Made by a program: the position numbers and the translations under genes. Source: Mucilaginibacter ginkgonis (GTDB lineage: Bacteria; Bacteroidota; Bacteroidia; Sphingobacteriales; Sphingobacteriaceae). From it: DNA of 64,000 nt. The notes beneath the pieces were generated by a model. The model saw nothing but the letters and a program-made list of their open reading frames with translations. It had not been told where the DNA came from and made no database searches. The DNA lies in assembly GCF_009754905.2 (NCBI RefSeq), contig NZ_CP066775.1:3038001-3102000 (forward strand), written 5' to 3'. Each line of letters opens with the position of its first letter. Position 1 is the first letter of the stretch. Below, piece after piece: positions 8,818-18,632 of this stretch.

Positions 8818-11727
8818 TCAGGTGCCGTATTCTGGCGTGGTAACTTCGCTTTCTTCAAATTCGTAATCTGTCAACGGCGGGCAAGAGCAGATCAATGTAC
8901 GGTCGCCGTAAGTGTCATTTACCCTGCCTACAGACGGCCAGAATTTATACTGCGCCACATAAGGCAGCGGGAAGGCGGCTTTCTGGCGGGTATAAGGATG
9001 CTCCCATTCATTTGCCGTAATTACAGCAGCTGTATGTGGTGCATTCTTCAACGGGTTATCGGTTTTATCTGACACTTCTTTCTGAACGTCATCTATCTCA
9101 TGACGGATCGCGATCATCGCGTCGCAGAAACGATCCAACTCGTGCTTAGGTTCAGATTCGGTCGGCTCAACCATCACAGTCCCTGCAACCGGGAAGGACA
9201 CCGTAGGCGCGTGGAAGCCGTAGTCCATCAAACGTTTAGCAATATCGGTAACCTCTATGCCAAAGTTTTTAAACGCGCGGCAATCCAGGATCATCTCATG
9301 AGCGCAACGGCCATGCGAGCCGGTGTACAATACAGGGTAGTGCTGCTCTAAACGCGACTTGATATAGTTAGCGTTTAAGATGGCGTAACGTGTAGCGTTA
9401 GTAAGACCGTCACCGCCCATCATGGCGATGTAGGCGTGCGAGATTATCAATATAGATGCAGATCCCCATGGCGCTGCGGATACAGCCGGGATGGATTTGC
9501 CTTTGTCAATATCTACCACGGCATGGCCGGGCAGGTAAGGCACGAGGTGCGCTGCTACGCCGATTGGACCCATGCCTGGGCCACCGCCGCCGTGAGGTAT
9601 GCAGAACGTTTTGTGCAGGTTAAGGTGGCAAACGTCGGCACCAATATTTGCCGGGCTGGTTAAGCCAACCTGCGCGTTCATATTAGCACCGTCCATATAA
9701 ACCTGTCCGCCGTTTTGGTGAATGATCTCGCATATTTCTATGATAGACTCTTCGAACACACCATGGGTTGACGGGTAGGTCACCATGAGGCAAGACAGCT
9801 CGTCTTTGTATTGCTCGGCGCGGGCTTTAAGATCGGCAACGTCAATGTTGCCATTCTCGTCACATTTTACAACAACGATCTTCATCCCGGCCATTGCCGC
9901 CGAAGCAGGGTTGGTACCATGCGCCGAAGACGGGATCAAGGCAATGTTACGTTGGGTATCGCCACGGTTGTGGTGGTAGGCGCGGATAACCATTAAGCCT
10001 GCGTATTCGCCCTGAGCGCCGGCATTTGGCTGCAAGCTCATGGCGGCGAAGCCCGTGATCTCGCTCAGCCAGTCATTCAACTCGCTAAACAGTTGCATAT
10101 AACCTCCAACCTGGTCGGCCGGCGCAAAGGGGTGCATCTTGCTAAACTCTGCCCAGGTAACCGGCACCATCTCTGTTGTGGCGTTCAGTTTCATGGTACA
10201 AGAACCTAATGCTATCATAGAGTGGCAAAGCGAAAGGTCTTTAGCTTCTAACGATTTGACATAACGCAGCATCTCATGCTCTGAGTGATGCGAATTGAAT
10301 ACCGGGTGATCAAGATATTCGCTTGTACGCTGCAAGCCGGCAGGGATAATGGTATCAATATTAGCCTGCAGGCTTTCAAAACCGGCATCATTAAGGGTTT
10401 TACCTTTAACTTTGGCAAAGAAGCGCACTATGGTCTCAACGTCCTTTACGCTGGTGGTCTCGTCCAATGAGATGGTGACTACAGAACCTTTGTAATGCAG
10501 GTTCACCTCATTGTTCAATGCCTCACTGTGGATAGGACCTGCCAGATCGCCCAGGTCAAACTTTAATGTATCAAAATAGGCATCATTTAACTGCTGATAG
10601 CCTAGCGCGTTTAGCGATTTGGCCAGCAAAACAGATAAACCATGTATACGTTCGGCGATCAATTTTACACCCTGCGGACCGTGGTAAACCGCGTACATGC
10701 CGGCCATGATAGCCAGCAAGGCCTGTGCGGTACAAATGTTTGAAGTTGCTTTATCGCGGCGGATGTGCTGCTCGCGGGTTTGTAAAGCCATGCGCAAAGC
10801 ATAGTCGCCGGCGCTATCAATGGTTACGCCAATGATACGGCCCGGTATCGACCTCTTATATTCTTCTTTAGTAGCAAAAAACGCGGCATGCGGGCCACCA
10901 AAGCCCATTGGCACTCCAAAACGCTGTGAAGTACCAACCACGATATCGGCACCCCATTCGCCCGGAGGCGTTAACAGCACCAGGCTCATCAGGTCGGCAA
11001 CAACAGTTAACTTGATGTTTTTACTATGAGCGGCAGCGGCAAAATCTTTATAGTCATATACTACGCCATCACCTGCCGGATATTGTACAATAGCACCGAA
11101 CATATCCTCGGTCAGTTCAACCGTACGGTGGTCGCCCACCTGCAGTTTGATGCCATAGGGTTCTGAACGGGTTTTAAGGATGTCTATAGTTTGCGGGAAA
11201 ACTTCTTCGGAAACAAAGAACACATTCGCTTTTTGATTTTTACGCAAGCTGTACTGCATAAACATGGCCTCGGCGGCGGCAGTGCCTTCGTCCAGTAAAG
11301 ACGCATTGGCTATTTCCATTCCCGTAAGGCTGATCACCATTGTCTGGAAATTCAACAATGCCTGTAAACGGCCCTGGGCTATCTCGGCCTGATAAGGGGT
11401 GTACTGCGTATACCATCCCGGGTTTTCCAAGATGTTTCGCTGGATAACACCCGGAACTATTACATCATAATACCCCTGGCCTATGTAGCTCTTGAACACC
11501 CGGTTTTTCGACGCGGTTTGTTTAAGTGTGTTCAGGTAATCGAACTCGCTTTTAGCAGCAGGCAAATTCAATGGCTTTTTAAGCCTGATCTTTGCAGGTA
11601 TGGTCTGATCTATCAGGTCGTCAAGCGAGCTTGCACCAACGGCTTTTAACATTTTGGCGGTGTCAGCCTCGTTTGGCGCAATATGCCTGCCCTGAAATTT
11701 TTCCTGATAATTGATGTTAATACTCAT
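8818..11727 (-). CDS. gcvP: glycine dehydrogenase (decarboxylating), P-protein
   Basis: A 969-residue single-chain P-protein of the glycine cleavage system: it decarboxylates glycine and passes the aminomethyl group to lipoyl H-protein. The N-terminal half starts [14 protein letters not shown] and the PLP-binding lysine is in [16 protein letters not shown] at about residue 703. The [20 protein letters not shown] block is also standard. gcvT and gcvH are not adjacent, as is usual in Bacteroidota. It has a good promoter (11756-11786) and its own terminator, so it is monocistronic. Confidence 0.97.
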   Translation of the reverse strand: MSININYQEKFQGRHIAPNEADTAKMLKAVGASSLDDLIDQTIPAKIRLKKPLNLPAAKSEFDYLNTLKQTASKNRVFKSYIGQGYYDVIVPGVIQRNILENPGWYTQYTPYQAEIAQGRLQALLNFQTMVISLTGMEIANASLLDEGTAAAEAMFMQYSLRKNQKANVFFVSEEVFPQTIDILKTRSEPYGIKLQVGDHRTVELTEDMFGAIVQYPAGDGVVYDYKDFAAAAHSKNIKLTVVADLMSLVLLTPPGEWGADIVVGTSQRFGVPMGFGGPHAAFFATKEEYKRSIPGRIIGVTIDSAGDYALRMALQTREQHIRRDKATSNICTAQALLAIMAGMYAVYHGPQGVKLIAERIHGLSVLLAKSLNALGYQQLNDAYFDTLKFDLGDLAGPIHSEALNNEVNLHYKGSVVTISLDETTSVKDVETIVRFFAKVKGKTLNDAGFESLQANIDTIIPAGLQRTSEYLDHPVFNSHHSEHEMLRYVKSLEAKDLSLCHSMIALGSCTMKLNATTEMVPVTWAEFSKMHPFAPADQVGGYMQLFSELNDWLSEITGFAAMSLQPNAGAQGEYAGLMVIRAYHHNRGDTQRNIALIPSSAHGTNPASAAMAGMKIVVVKCDENGNIDVADLKARAEQYKDELSCLMVTYPSTHGVFEESIIEICEIIHQNGGQVYMDGANMNAQVGLTSPANIGADVCHLNLHKTFCIPHGGGGPGMGPIGVAAHLVPYLPGHAVVDIDKGKSIPAVSAAPWGSASILIISHAYIAMMGGDGLTNATRYAILNANYIKSRLEQHYPVLYTGSHGRCAHEMILDCRAFKNFGIEVTDIAKRLMDYGFHAPTVSFPVAGTVMVEPTESEPKHELDRFCDAMIAIRHEIDDVQKEVSDKTDNPLKNAPHTAAVITANEWEHPYTRQKAAFPLPYVAQYKFWPSVGRVNDTYGDRTLICSCPPLTDYEFEESEVTTPEYGT

Positions 11728-11755
11728 GTGCGGGTTACCCTCTGAATTTAAAGTG

Positions 11756-11786
11756 CAAATGTAAGTTTTTGCAAGGGTAAAGGCAA
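11756..11786 (-). promoter_or_regulatory. gcvP promoter (-33 TTG and -7 TACATTTG)
   Basis: On the minus strand TTG (11784-11786) is followed after 20 bases by TACATTTG (11756-11763), a perfect Bacteroidota sigma-ABfr-type arrangement, with a leader of roughly 20 bases before the gcvP ATG. Confidence 0.7.
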
Positions 11787-11823
11787 TTGGCTATGTCACA
11801 ATACCATAGTTATTGCCATGTGT

Positions 11824-12582
11824 TTACACTTCGCCTTCGGCGGGTATTTCTTCTGCAGTTTTAATGCCCGACAAGCGCGCAAGATACATTTGAATGGTAG
11901 TTTCTAACCCAAAATATAGGGCATCGCTTATCAAAGCATGGCCTATGCTTACTTCCAGCAAACCGGGTATGTTTTCTGCAAAGTACGCAAGGTTGTTTAA
12001 ATCCAGGTCGTGGCCGGCGTTAAGCCCAAGGTTTACTTTCTGTGCCGTTTGCGCCGCCTTAACATAATCAGCAATGGATGCCTCTTTGCCCTCGGTGTAT
12101 TTGGTAGCATACCCCTCTGTGTACAGTTCAATGCGATCGGTACCCGTTTCGGCGGCAGCTTCTACCATTTCTGTTTGCGGGTCAACAAACAGCGAAACCC
12201 GGATTCCCTGATCTTTAAATTTCTTTACGGTTTCTGTCAGATACACTTTATTGGCTATCGTGTCCCAGCCATGGTTTGATGTTAGCTGGCCAAGCGCATC
12301 TGGCACCAATGTTACCTGATGCGGTTTTATATTGAGCACCAGGTCTACAAATTTCTGTTCCTGGCAATTGCCCTCTATATTAAATTCTGTAGTTACAATA
12401 TCTTTAAGCGCATAAACGTCGGCATAGCGAATGTGGCGTTCATCGGGGCGGGGGTGAACTGTTATACCTTGCGCACCAAAGGCTTCGCAATCGCGGGCAA
12501 CTTTTAAAAGATCGGGGTTATTTCCGCCACGTGAATTTCTAAGCGTGGCGATCTTGTTTACATTTACAGAAAGGCGAGTCAT
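11824..12582 (-). CDS. pdxJ: pyridoxine 5'-phosphate synthase PdxJ
   Basis: Condenses 1-deoxyxylulose 5-phosphate with 3-amino-2-oxopropyl phosphate in de novo vitamin B6 synthesis. The start at 12582 gives [20 protein letters not shown], the family N-terminus with the conserved [10 protein letters not shown] block; an open frame continues 32 codons further upstream but would add an unrelated extension. Other family motifs are [23 protein letters not shown] and [11 protein letters not shown]. At 252 residues it is close to the usual length. It diverges from the polysaccharide-deacetylase-like gene. Confidence 0.95.
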   Translation of the reverse strand: MTRLSVNVNKIATLRNSRGGNNPDLLKVARDCEAFGAQGITVHPRPDERHIRYADVYALKDIVTTEFNIEGNCQEQKFVDLVLNIKPHQVTLVPDALGQLTSNHGWDTIANKVYLTETVKKFKDQGIRVSLFVDPQTEMVEAAAETGTDRIELYTEGYATKYTEGKEASIADYVKAAQTAQKVNLGLNAGHDLDLNNLAYFAENIPGLLEVSIGHALISDALYFGLETTIQMYLARLSGIKTAEEIPAEGEV

Positions 12583-12682
12583 CGGCATCGGAAATTTTTT
12601 TAAGGTTGATGTATTAGCAAGTATATAACATCGCAAACATTTTTCTGATTGGTTTATTTGAAAATGACACCAATCCAAGCTT

Positions 12683-13669
12683 ATGCGATTTAAATGTTTA
12701 CTATTATTAGTCCTATTTTTTATATTCTCAAACGCCCGTGGTCAGGCCAATTTTGAGCATATAATTAATTACAGTGTGTATTACGGGTGGGCGCACAATG
12801 CCCCGCAGGATTGGGTTGTTTTAAGAAAATTCGAGAACCGTGGGAAGCCTTATTTTCTGATGGTCAACCCTCAAACGCTGCAAACTAAAGTCGACGAGCC
12901 GGCAGCCTATCAATTCAAACCGATGACTTTGCCTCAACTGCGCGGCATGTTTAAGAATTCGGCGTATGCAAGGGCACTTGGCGAAGCAGAGAAAAAATCC
13001 GTGATGATACAGAATGCCGGTATTGAGCGCGGTATCCCTACAGAGATGGGCATTAGTCTTACGGCAGACCTTTGCCCGTCTCACAGGCCGCTGGACAAGC
13101 GGATATTCACAGACATGATCAGCGGCTTTCAAAAAGTTGAGCGCCCGGTACCCATTGCGCTGTCTATTTCGGGCGTCTGGATGCAGCGACATCAGGCAGA
13201 TTTGCAGTGGCTTAAACAGTTACAGCAAAAACAAGAGATCTATATCACTTGGGTAAACCACTCTTTTACGCACAGGGTAAGTGCGAGCCGCCCGCTAAAA
13301 GAGAATTTCCTGCTAGAGCCGGGCACCAACATCAGCTACGAAGTTTTAGAAACAGAAAAACTGATGCTTAAAGAGGGATTGCTTCCATCTGTATTCTTTC
13401 GTTTCCCGGGTCTGGTATCAGACCAGCAACTGGTTTACGCGATCACAAATTTCGGGTTGATCCCAATAGGGACAGACGCATGGCTTGCCAAGGGCCAGCA
13501 TCCACAGGCAGGCAGCATTGTATTGATACATGGCAATGGGAATGAACCCGTAGGCGTTGCAGAATTCATAAAATTGCTACAACAAAAAGCACCATCCATC
13601 GCAAAAAAACAGTGGCTGTTGTACGACTTGCGCGAGACGGTAGACGAGGAGTTTGAAGGAAGCCATTGA
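12683..13669 (+). CDS. secreted polysaccharide-deacetylase-like protein
   Basis: A 328-residue exported protein with signal peptide [20 protein letters not shown]. The NodB-like fold is suggested by TADLCPS (first aspartate motif), the metal-binding pair in [14 protein letters not shown] (arginine motif) and the late VLIHGNG histidine. Such enzymes remove acetyl groups from peptidoglycan or other surface polysaccharides. The N-terminal region of about 80 residues before the first motif has no recognisable domain. Substrate is unknown. It is divergent from pdxJ and followed 49 bases later by the YbjQ gene. Confidence 0.75.
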   Translation: MRFKCLLLLVLFFIFSNARGQANFEHIINYSVYYGWAHNAPQDWVVLRKFENRGKPYFLMVNPQTLQTKVDEPAAYQFKPMTLPQLRGMFKNSAYARALGEAEKKSVMIQNAGIERGIPTEMGISLTADLCPSHRPLDKRIFTDMISGFQKVERPVPIALSISGVWMQRHQADLQWLKQLQQKQEIYITWVNHSFTHRVSASRPLKENFLLEPGTNISYEVLETEKLMLKEGLLPSVFFRFPGLVSDQQLVYAITNFGLIPIGTDAWLAKGQHPQAGSIVLIHGNGNEPVGVAEFIKLLQQKAPSIAKKQWLLYDLRETVDEEFEGSH

Positions 13670-13718
13670 TTTGTAACATATTGACAGGCTGCTTGTCTAA
13701 ATAAAAAACAATCATAAC

Positions 13719-14048
13719 ATGGACCATACATTAATAACCACCAGTACAGGTTTAGAAGGTTACAAAGTTATTAAACATTTAGGCGTTGTACGCGGCATAA
13801 CAGTACGCAGCCGCAGTGTTTTGGGTAATATGGCAGGCGGCTTCCAGGCTCTGTTTGGCGGGCAGCTATCTATTTATACAGAGCTTTGCGAAAATGCCCG
13901 CGAAGAAGCATACCAGTTACTGATACAACACGCGCAAGCTATTGGTGCCAATGGCATCATAAATATGCGTTACGATGCCAATGAAATTATGCAGGGTGTT
14001 ACCGAAGTGCTTGCCTACGGTACCGCGGTAGTGGTGGGGAAGGCATAA
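13719..14048 (+). CDS. YbjQ/UPF0145 family protein
   Basis: A 109-residue protein of the family formerly called DUF74 or heavy-metal-binding domain. Family features are GITVRSRS near residues 27-34, the glycine-rich GNMAGGFQALFGG, the REEAYQLLIQHAQAIGANGI helix, and the C-terminal YGTAVVV strand. Members form pentameric barrels; the biological role is unclear. It ends just before a strong terminator and is probably transcribed alone or with the upstream deacetylase. Confidence 0.9.
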   Translation: MDHTLITTSTGLEGYKVIKHLGVVRGITVRSRSVLGNMAGGFQALFGGQLSIYTELCENAREEAYQLLIQHAQAIGANGIINMRYDANEIMQGVTEVLAYGTAVVVGKA

Positions 14049-14076
14049 CGCTTCCCGATTTACGATAACTGAATAC

Positions 14077-14108
14077 AAGTCCGAAATTTTAGTATTTCGG
14101 ACTTTTTT
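14077..14108 (+). terminator. intrinsic terminator after YbjQ gene
   Basis: Perfect 11-base stem AAGTCCGAAAT/ATTTCGGACTT with a six-base loop, running straight into a T-tract. Confidence 0.9.
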
Positions 14109-14161
14109 ATGACTATATAAACTTGATAATGCCGGCATTGGTGTCTAAATTTATTTAGAAG

Positions 14162-14189
14162 ACGCTCCTTGATAATCAACCAGGAGCGT
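14162..14189 (+). promoter_or_regulatory. hairpin in leader of Kelch gene
   Basis: Arms ACGCTCCT/AGGAGCGT flank a smaller palindrome TTGATAATCAA, 22 bases before the Kelch start. There is no T-run, so a terminator is unlikely; an operator or 5' leader structure fits better. Function unproven. Confidence 0.45.
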
Positions 14190-14211
14190 AACCTTTATAA
14201 ATCCATACTTC

Positions 14212-15204
14212 ATGAAAAAGCATAAATTAACACTCGCGGCACTTTTGCTTTTTAGCATCGTACAAATAGGCTTTGCGCAAAAACCGGCACAACCCTTTTT
14301 GAAATTTGACGATGCGCCAAATATGCCTTACCGACTGCTTTGGCCGGCAGTGGTAAACAGCGGACCGAGTATTTACGCCATAAACGGCTATGCTGTTTAC
14401 GCAGGCGGGTATAGTTCAAATATCCTTGAATTTAATACTGCAACCCAAAAGTGGAAAACCGTAAGTAACGGTATGGGTTATAAAGCGCAGTCAGAGGCAG
14501 CTTATGTCTCATCTACCAACACTACTTATGTTTTTGGCGGGGTAAAGTTCGGCGGCAACTCCGTTTACCGCGAAGTGCAAAAGATAGATATGGCGAGCGG
14601 CGCAATTACAACGCTGCACATCTCTAACCCAATGGCGTCCGCCTATGGCACCGCCTTGGAATATGATGGCAACATTTATATTTTGGGTGGCACGGCTGAT
14701 GACAAACACACCATTAATTCGACTTACAAATTTGAGCCAGCTACGCAGAAATTTACCAAGCTGGCAGATATGCCCGAGAGCCTGGAAACGGCCGGGGCGC
14801 TAGTAAACGGTGTGATCTACACTTTTGGCGGATACGATCAGTTCTTAAAACGGATGTCGACCACCATATCAGCTTATGACATTAAAGCTAACAAGTGGGC
14901 TGTCGTGGGTAAACTGCCCGATGCCGTATCAGCGAATAGTGTTGCTGTGTATAGAAACCTCATTTTTGTGATAGGCGGATACGATAAGGAAAACTTTCTG
15001 GGTTATTACGATACTGAAAGTAAAACATTTACCAAGCTGCACTCTAACTTTGAGGGGCGCCGTGCTGCCGGTGCAGCCGTTGTTGGGGATAAACTTTACG
15101 TGTTTGGAGGTGCGTCCAGGTTTGCATTAATGCACGGCACCAAATCTGTACAGGTGGCAGATCTTAAACAGTTCGCAAAATCTTATACCGCTGACTTTAA
15201 GTAA
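14212..15204 (+). CDS. exported Kelch-repeat beta-propeller protein
   Basis: A 330-residue protein with signal peptide ending GFAQ (about residue 23). At least five Kelch-like blades are visible, each with a YxFGG, YILGG or VIGG turn (YVFGGVKFGG, YILGGTADD, YTFGGYDQF, FVIGGYDKE, YVFGGASRF) followed by W or F spaced as in Kelch motifs. Such propellers act as binding modules or as sialic-acid mutarotases (NanM type); no catalytic assignment is possible here. It is followed after six bases by the SRPBCC gene, suggesting co-expression. Confidence 0.88.
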   Translation: MKKHKLTLAALLLFSIVQIGFAQKPAQPFLKFDDAPNMPYRLLWPAVVNSGPSIYAINGYAVYAGGYSSNILEFNTATQKWKTVSNGMGYKAQSEAAYVSSTNTTYVFGGVKFGGNSVYREVQKIDMASGAITTLHISNPMASAYGTALEYDGNIYILGGTADDKHTINSTYKFEPATQKFTKLADMPESLETAGALVNGVIYTFGGYDQFLKRMSTTISAYDIKANKWAVVGKLPDAVSANSVAVYRNLIFVIGGYDKENFLGYYDTESKTFTKLHSNFEGRRAAGAAVVGDKLYVFGGASRFALMHGTKSVQVADLKQFAKSYTADFK

Positions 15205-15210
15205 AATTTA

Positions 15211-15669
15211 ATGAGCAGTGCCGATTTTACAACAGCATTTATAGTTAAGCAAAGTCCGGAAGAAGTATTTAACGCCATAAATAATGTGCGTGGCTGGTGG
15301 ACCGAAGGTGTTACCGGGCAAACGGAAAATTTAAACGATGAGTTTTCCGTCCGGTTTTGGGATGTACATTACTCAAACCAAAAAATCGTTGAAGTGACCC
15401 CTAATCATAAAGTGGTATGGCTGGTAACAGACAGCAAACTTACTTTTATTGAGGATGAAAATGAATGGACCGGCAGCCGCATTGTTTTCGATATCAACCC
15501 GCATGAAGATGGAACGGAGATGCGCTTTACGCAGGTTGGATTACAACCATACGTCGAGTGCTATGATGCCTGCTCAAATGCCTGGACAGGGTATATACAA
15601 AACAGCTTAAAATATCTGATAACCACAGGCATAGGGAAACCGACAACAAAAAAGGAATTGGAAAGTTAA
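15211..15669 (+). CDS. SRPBCC (AHSA1/START-like) domain protein
   Basis: A 152-residue cytoplasmic protein of the Activator-of-Hsp90-like SRPBCC fold. Family features are the early FIVKQSPEEVFNAINNVRGWW, the EVTPNHKVVWLVTDS strand and the C-terminal helix with AWTGYIQNSLKYLITTG. These proteins bind hydrophobic ligands; specific function is unknown. Start chosen at the first ATG, six bases after the Kelch stop. It ends in a shared bidirectional terminator with ahcY. Confidence 0.85.
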   Translation: MSSADFTTAFIVKQSPEEVFNAINNVRGWWTEGVTGQTENLNDEFSVRFWDVHYSNQKIVEVTPNHKVVWLVTDSKLTFIEDENEWTGSRIVFDINPHEDGTEMRFTQVGLQPYVECYDACSNAWTGYIQNSLKYLITTGIGKPTTKKELES

Positions 15670-15680
15670 TTGCATCCAAT

Positions 15681-15713
15681 AAAAAAGCGCCTCGGTTTCC
15701 CGACGCGCTTTTT
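15681..15713. terminator. bidirectional terminator between SRPBCC gene and ahcY
   Basis: Stem AAAAAGCGC/GCGCTTTTT with T-runs on both strands, between convergent genes. Confidence 0.85.
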
Positions 15714-15730
15714 GAATTTTCAATTTCTAC

Positions 15731-17047
15731 TTAGTAACGGTAGTATTCCGGTTTGAACGGACCTTCTACAGTTACGCCGATATATTCAGCTTGATCCTGA
15801 TCAAGTACTTCCAGCTCTACACCAATTTTAGCCAGATGTAAACGGGCAACTTTCTCGTCAAGGTGTTTAGGCAATACATAAACCTGGTTCTCATATTTGC
15901 CCGGGTTTGTCCAAAGCTCTAATTGTGCTAAGGTTTGGTTGGTGAATGAGTTACTCATTACAAAGCTTGGGTGGCCGGTAGCACAACCTAAGTTTACCAA
16001 ACGGCCTTCGGCCAATATGATCACGTCTTTACCTTCAACGTTGTACTTATCAACCTGCGGTTTGATCTCAACCTTAGTTAAGCCATAAGCACCGTTTAAC
16101 CAAGCCATATCGATCTCATTATCAAAGTGACCGATGTTACAAACGATAGCCTTATCTTTCAACGCGCGGAAGTGTTTTTCACGAACGATGTTTTTATTAC
16201 CTGTAGCAGTTACAACTATATCTGCTTCAGCTATAGCGGTATCCAGTTTTTTAACTTCATAACCTTCCATAGCTGCTTGTAGAGCACAGATAGGATCAAT
16301 TTCGGTTACGATAACACGTACACCCGCGTTGCGCAAAGAATCTGCAGAACCTTTACCAACATCACCATAACCACAAACAACAGCTACTTTACCAGCCATC
16401 ATTACGTCAGTAGCGCGTCGAATTGCGTCTACTAATGACTCGCGGCAGCCGTACTTGTTATCGAATTTTGATTTAGTTACAGAGTCGTTGATGTTAATAG
16501 CCGGAATTGGCAATGTACCTGCTTTAACGCGCTCATATAAACGGTGTACACCGGTAGTAGTTTCTTCAGAAAGGCCTTTAATGCCTGCAACTAATTCAGG
16601 ATAACGGTCAAGAACCATATTGGTTAAGTCGCCGCCGTCATCAAGGATCATGTTTAGCGGCTGGCGGTCCTCGCCAAAGAATAAAGTTTGCTCGATACAC
16701 CAGTCAAACTCCTCCTCATTCATACCTTTCCAGGCATAAACAGAGATACCTGCGTCGGCAATAGCTGCAGCTGCATGGTCTTGGGTTGAAAAAATGTTAC
16801 AAGAAGACCAGGTAACTTCTGCGCCTAAAGCTTTAAGCGTTTCAATTAAAACAGCGGTTTGGATGGTCATATGCAGACAACCTGCAATACGCGCACCTTT
16901 TAACGGCTGTGACGGCCCATATTCTGCACGAAGCGCCATTAAGCCCGGCATTTCTGCCTCGGCCAGTTCAATTTCTTTACGGCCCCATGAAGCTAATGAC
17001 GGGTCCTTAACTTTACTTTTTACAAATGTTGTCTCTACTGATGACAT
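15731..17047 (-). CDS. ahcY: adenosylhomocysteinase
   Basis: Cleaves S-adenosylhomocysteine to adenosine and homocysteine, relieving methyltransferase inhibition. The 438-residue protein has the NAD-binding loop [14 protein letters not shown], the substrate-site blocks [14 protein letters not shown] and [27 protein letters not shown] with the catalytic lysine, GHFDNEID, and the C-terminal [10 protein letters not shown] that contributes to the neighbouring subunit's NAD site. Length and motifs are all standard. No riboswitch is visible in the short leader. Confidence 0.97.
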   Translation of the reverse strand: MSSVETTFVKSKVKDPSLASWGRKEIELAEAEMPGLMALRAEYGPSQPLKGARIAGCLHMTIQTAVLIETLKALGAEVTWSSCNIFSTQDHAAAAIADAGISVYAWKGMNEEEFDWCIEQTLFFGEDRQPLNMILDDGGDLTNMVLDRYPELVAGIKGLSEETTTGVHRLYERVKAGTLPIPAININDSVTKSKFDNKYGCRESLVDAIRRATDVMMAGKVAVVCGYGDVGKGSADSLRNAGVRVIVTEIDPICALQAAMEGYEVKKLDTAIAEADIVVTATGNKNIVREKHFRALKDKAIVCNIGHFDNEIDMAWLNGAYGLTKVEIKPQVDKYNVEGKDVIILAEGRLVNLGCATGHPSFVMSNSFTNQTLAQLELWTNPGKYENQVYVLPKHLDEKVARLHLAKIGVELEVLDQDQAEYIGVTVEGPFKPEYYRY

Positions 17048-17069
17048 GATTTTTCAATTTTAATTACCG

Positions 17070-17077
17070 CAAAATTA
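17070..17077 (-). promoter_or_regulatory. -7 promoter element for ahcY
   Basis: Minus strand TAATTTTG matches TAnnTTTG, 22 bases upstream of the ahcY ATG. A -33 element is not obvious. Confidence 0.5.
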
Positions 17078-17123
17078 GTTATTAACATGCTGTAAATAAA
17101 ACCATCAGCCAAAGCAGCGCAAT

Positions 17124-18017
17124 TTATTCGCTTAGGGTAAGATATTGCTGCGGGTTTACTGCCCGGCCGTTACGCCTTACTTCATAGTGTAAATGGGGAC
17201 CTGTTGAGCGGCCTGTTGAACCAACTTTGCCAATTACCTCGCCAACGGTAACACTTTGACCTTCATGAACGCTAATACGCGACAGGTGCCCATACCATGT
17301 TTGCACACCATTTGCGTGCTGAATGCGCACGCAATTACCGTATCCGCCCGCACGACCTGTAAAGACAATGCGGCCGCTTGCCGTGCACTTAACCGGGTCG
17401 CCTACCTGCCCGCGGAAATCCAGACCGGGGTGAAATTCATTACGGCCAAAATCAAATGGGTTACCTCTATAGCCAAAGAAAGAAGTAAAACTGCTGATAC
17501 GCGGATAACCCATTGGCACCATTGCAACGTTGTTTACCAATAGCTCCAGGTAACGGTTATACTTGGCATATAGCTGTATGTTTGATGCCTTCTTAGAAGG
17601 GTTTGCTGATATACTTGCCGTTACACCTCTGAAAGAAACGCTCTTTAATCCGCGGCGACCCAGGTAATCGTTTATCTTTTTAAGCTTTCCTTGTATACCG
17701 TCTATGTAGCTTAATGCTTTTGTGTTGCTGCTATCTGTAGCGGCTGTCAAGGCCTCAAGGCGTGTAGTGCCTGCATCCAGCTGGCTGCGCAGGGCCACAA
17801 CCTGAGTTGAAAGCCTGTAATTTTCTTCGGCCTGTGCTACGCCGTTATCATATAAACGTTTTACACTATAGGTCAATCCGGCAGCTAAACTAAATGCTAT
17901 AACCAGCGTAAATCTTAATCTGTTAAAATGCTTGGCTTTTACTTGCAGTACTTTGGCGTTAGATCCGTTTTCATCAAATACTCCGTCCACACCTAAATCT
18001 CTTCGTTTTAAGTTCAT
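17124..18017 (-). CDS. M23 (LytM-type) peptidase, membrane-anchored
   Basis: A murein endopeptidase-type protein. From the ATG at 18017 it begins MNLKRRDLGVDGV, then a single transmembrane helix (LRFTLVIAFSLAAGLTYSV), a short coiled coil and a C-terminal LytM domain. Zinc ligands are the His and Asp of HPGLDF and the second HxH of GPHLHYEV; GHLSRISVHEGQSV is the usual intervening block. An in-frame ATG 39 bases upstream would add MCKRPLIKNLDYC, which is not typical. All catalytic residues are present, so it may be an active cell-wall hydrolase rather than a regulator. Confidence 0.9.
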   Translation of the reverse strand: MNLKRRDLGVDGVFDENGSNAKVLQVKAKHFNRLRFTLVIAFSLAAGLTYSVKRLYDNGVAQAEENYRLSTQVVALRSQLDAGTTRLEALTAATDSSNTKALSYIDGIQGKLKKINDYLGRRGLKSVSFRGVTASISANPSKKASNIQLYAKYNRYLELLVNNVAMVPMGYPRISSFTSFFGYRGNPFDFGRNEFHPGLDFRGQVGDPVKCTASGRIVFTGRAGGYGNCVRIQHANGVQTWYGHLSRISVHEGQSVTVGEVIGKVGSTGRSTGPHLHYEVRRNGRAVNPQQYLTLSE

Positions 18018-18132
18018 ACAATAATCTAAATTTTTAATCAGGGGGCGCTTGCACATTGCCGGGCAAGCTCAAAAATAACGTCAACTTAATGTTAATATTT
18101 TAGCGCCTAAAAATATTTATTAGCGGTTTAGT

Positions 18133-18140
18133 TACTTTTG
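18133..18140 (+). promoter_or_regulatory. -7 promoter element for bacilliredoxin gene
   Basis: TACTTTTG is a perfect TAnnTTTG match 20 bases upstream of the ATG at 18161. Confidence 0.55.
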
Positions 18141-18160
18141 TATTCCAAATATAAAAAAAG

Positions 18161-18574
18161 ATGATGTATCCAGAATATTTAGTGGCCCCGATGAGGGCCG
18201 AGTTGACAAACGAAGGTTTTGAAGAACTTTTGAATGCCGATGCTGTAAAAGAAGCCGTTGAAAGCGAAGGCACTACGTTTGTTATGGTGAATTCTGTTTG
18301 TGGCTGTGCTGCCGCGAACGCCCGCCCTGCTGCGCGCATGGCAGCTAAGAATGGCAAACGCCCGAACAAATTAGTTACAGTTTTTGCGGGTATGGAAAAA
18401 GACGCTGTTGATGCTGCCCGCAATTATATGTTGCCTTACCCGCCGTCTTCGCCATCTATGGCGTTGTTTAAAGACGGTAAACTGGTGCACATTATCGAGC
18501 GCCATCAAATTGAAGGCCGCCCGGCACAAATGATCGCCGATAACCTTGTTCACGCGTTTGACCAGTACTGCTAA
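18161..18574 (+). CDS. BrxA/BrxB family bacilliredoxin
   Basis: A 137-residue thioredoxin-fold protein of the YphP/YqiW family. The redox CGC motif is in NSVCGCAAANARP with cysteines at about residues 47 and 49. Bacillus members remove bacillithiol from mixed disulfides; whether this host makes bacillithiol cannot be judged from the window. A second in-frame ATG immediately follows the first, so the start could be three bases later. It has its own promoter element and terminator and is therefore likely monocistronic. Confidence 0.92.
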   Translation: MMYPEYLVAPMRAELTNEGFEELLNADAVKEAVESEGTTFVMVNSVCGCAAANARPAARMAAKNGKRPNKLVTVFAGMEKDAVDAARNYMLPYPPSSPSMALFKDGKLVHIIERHQIEGRPAQMIADNLVHAFDQYC

Positions 18575-18593
18575 TCGTTTTTGATCAGATATT

Positions 18594-18625
18594 AAAAAGG
18601 CCGCCCTTATCGAGGCGGCCTTTTT
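18594..18625. terminator. bidirectional terminator between bacilliredoxin and S9 peptidase genes
   Basis: Strong stem AAAAAGGCCGCC/GGCGGCCTTTTT with T-runs on both strands, between convergent genes. Confidence 0.92.
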
Positions 18626-18632
18626 CGTATGA

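Noticed and set aside
12583-12678. N-terminal extension of PdxJ
   Set aside because: The 32 extra codons have no PdxJ similarity and would run up to the divergent gene; the [11 protein letters not shown] start is the family norm.
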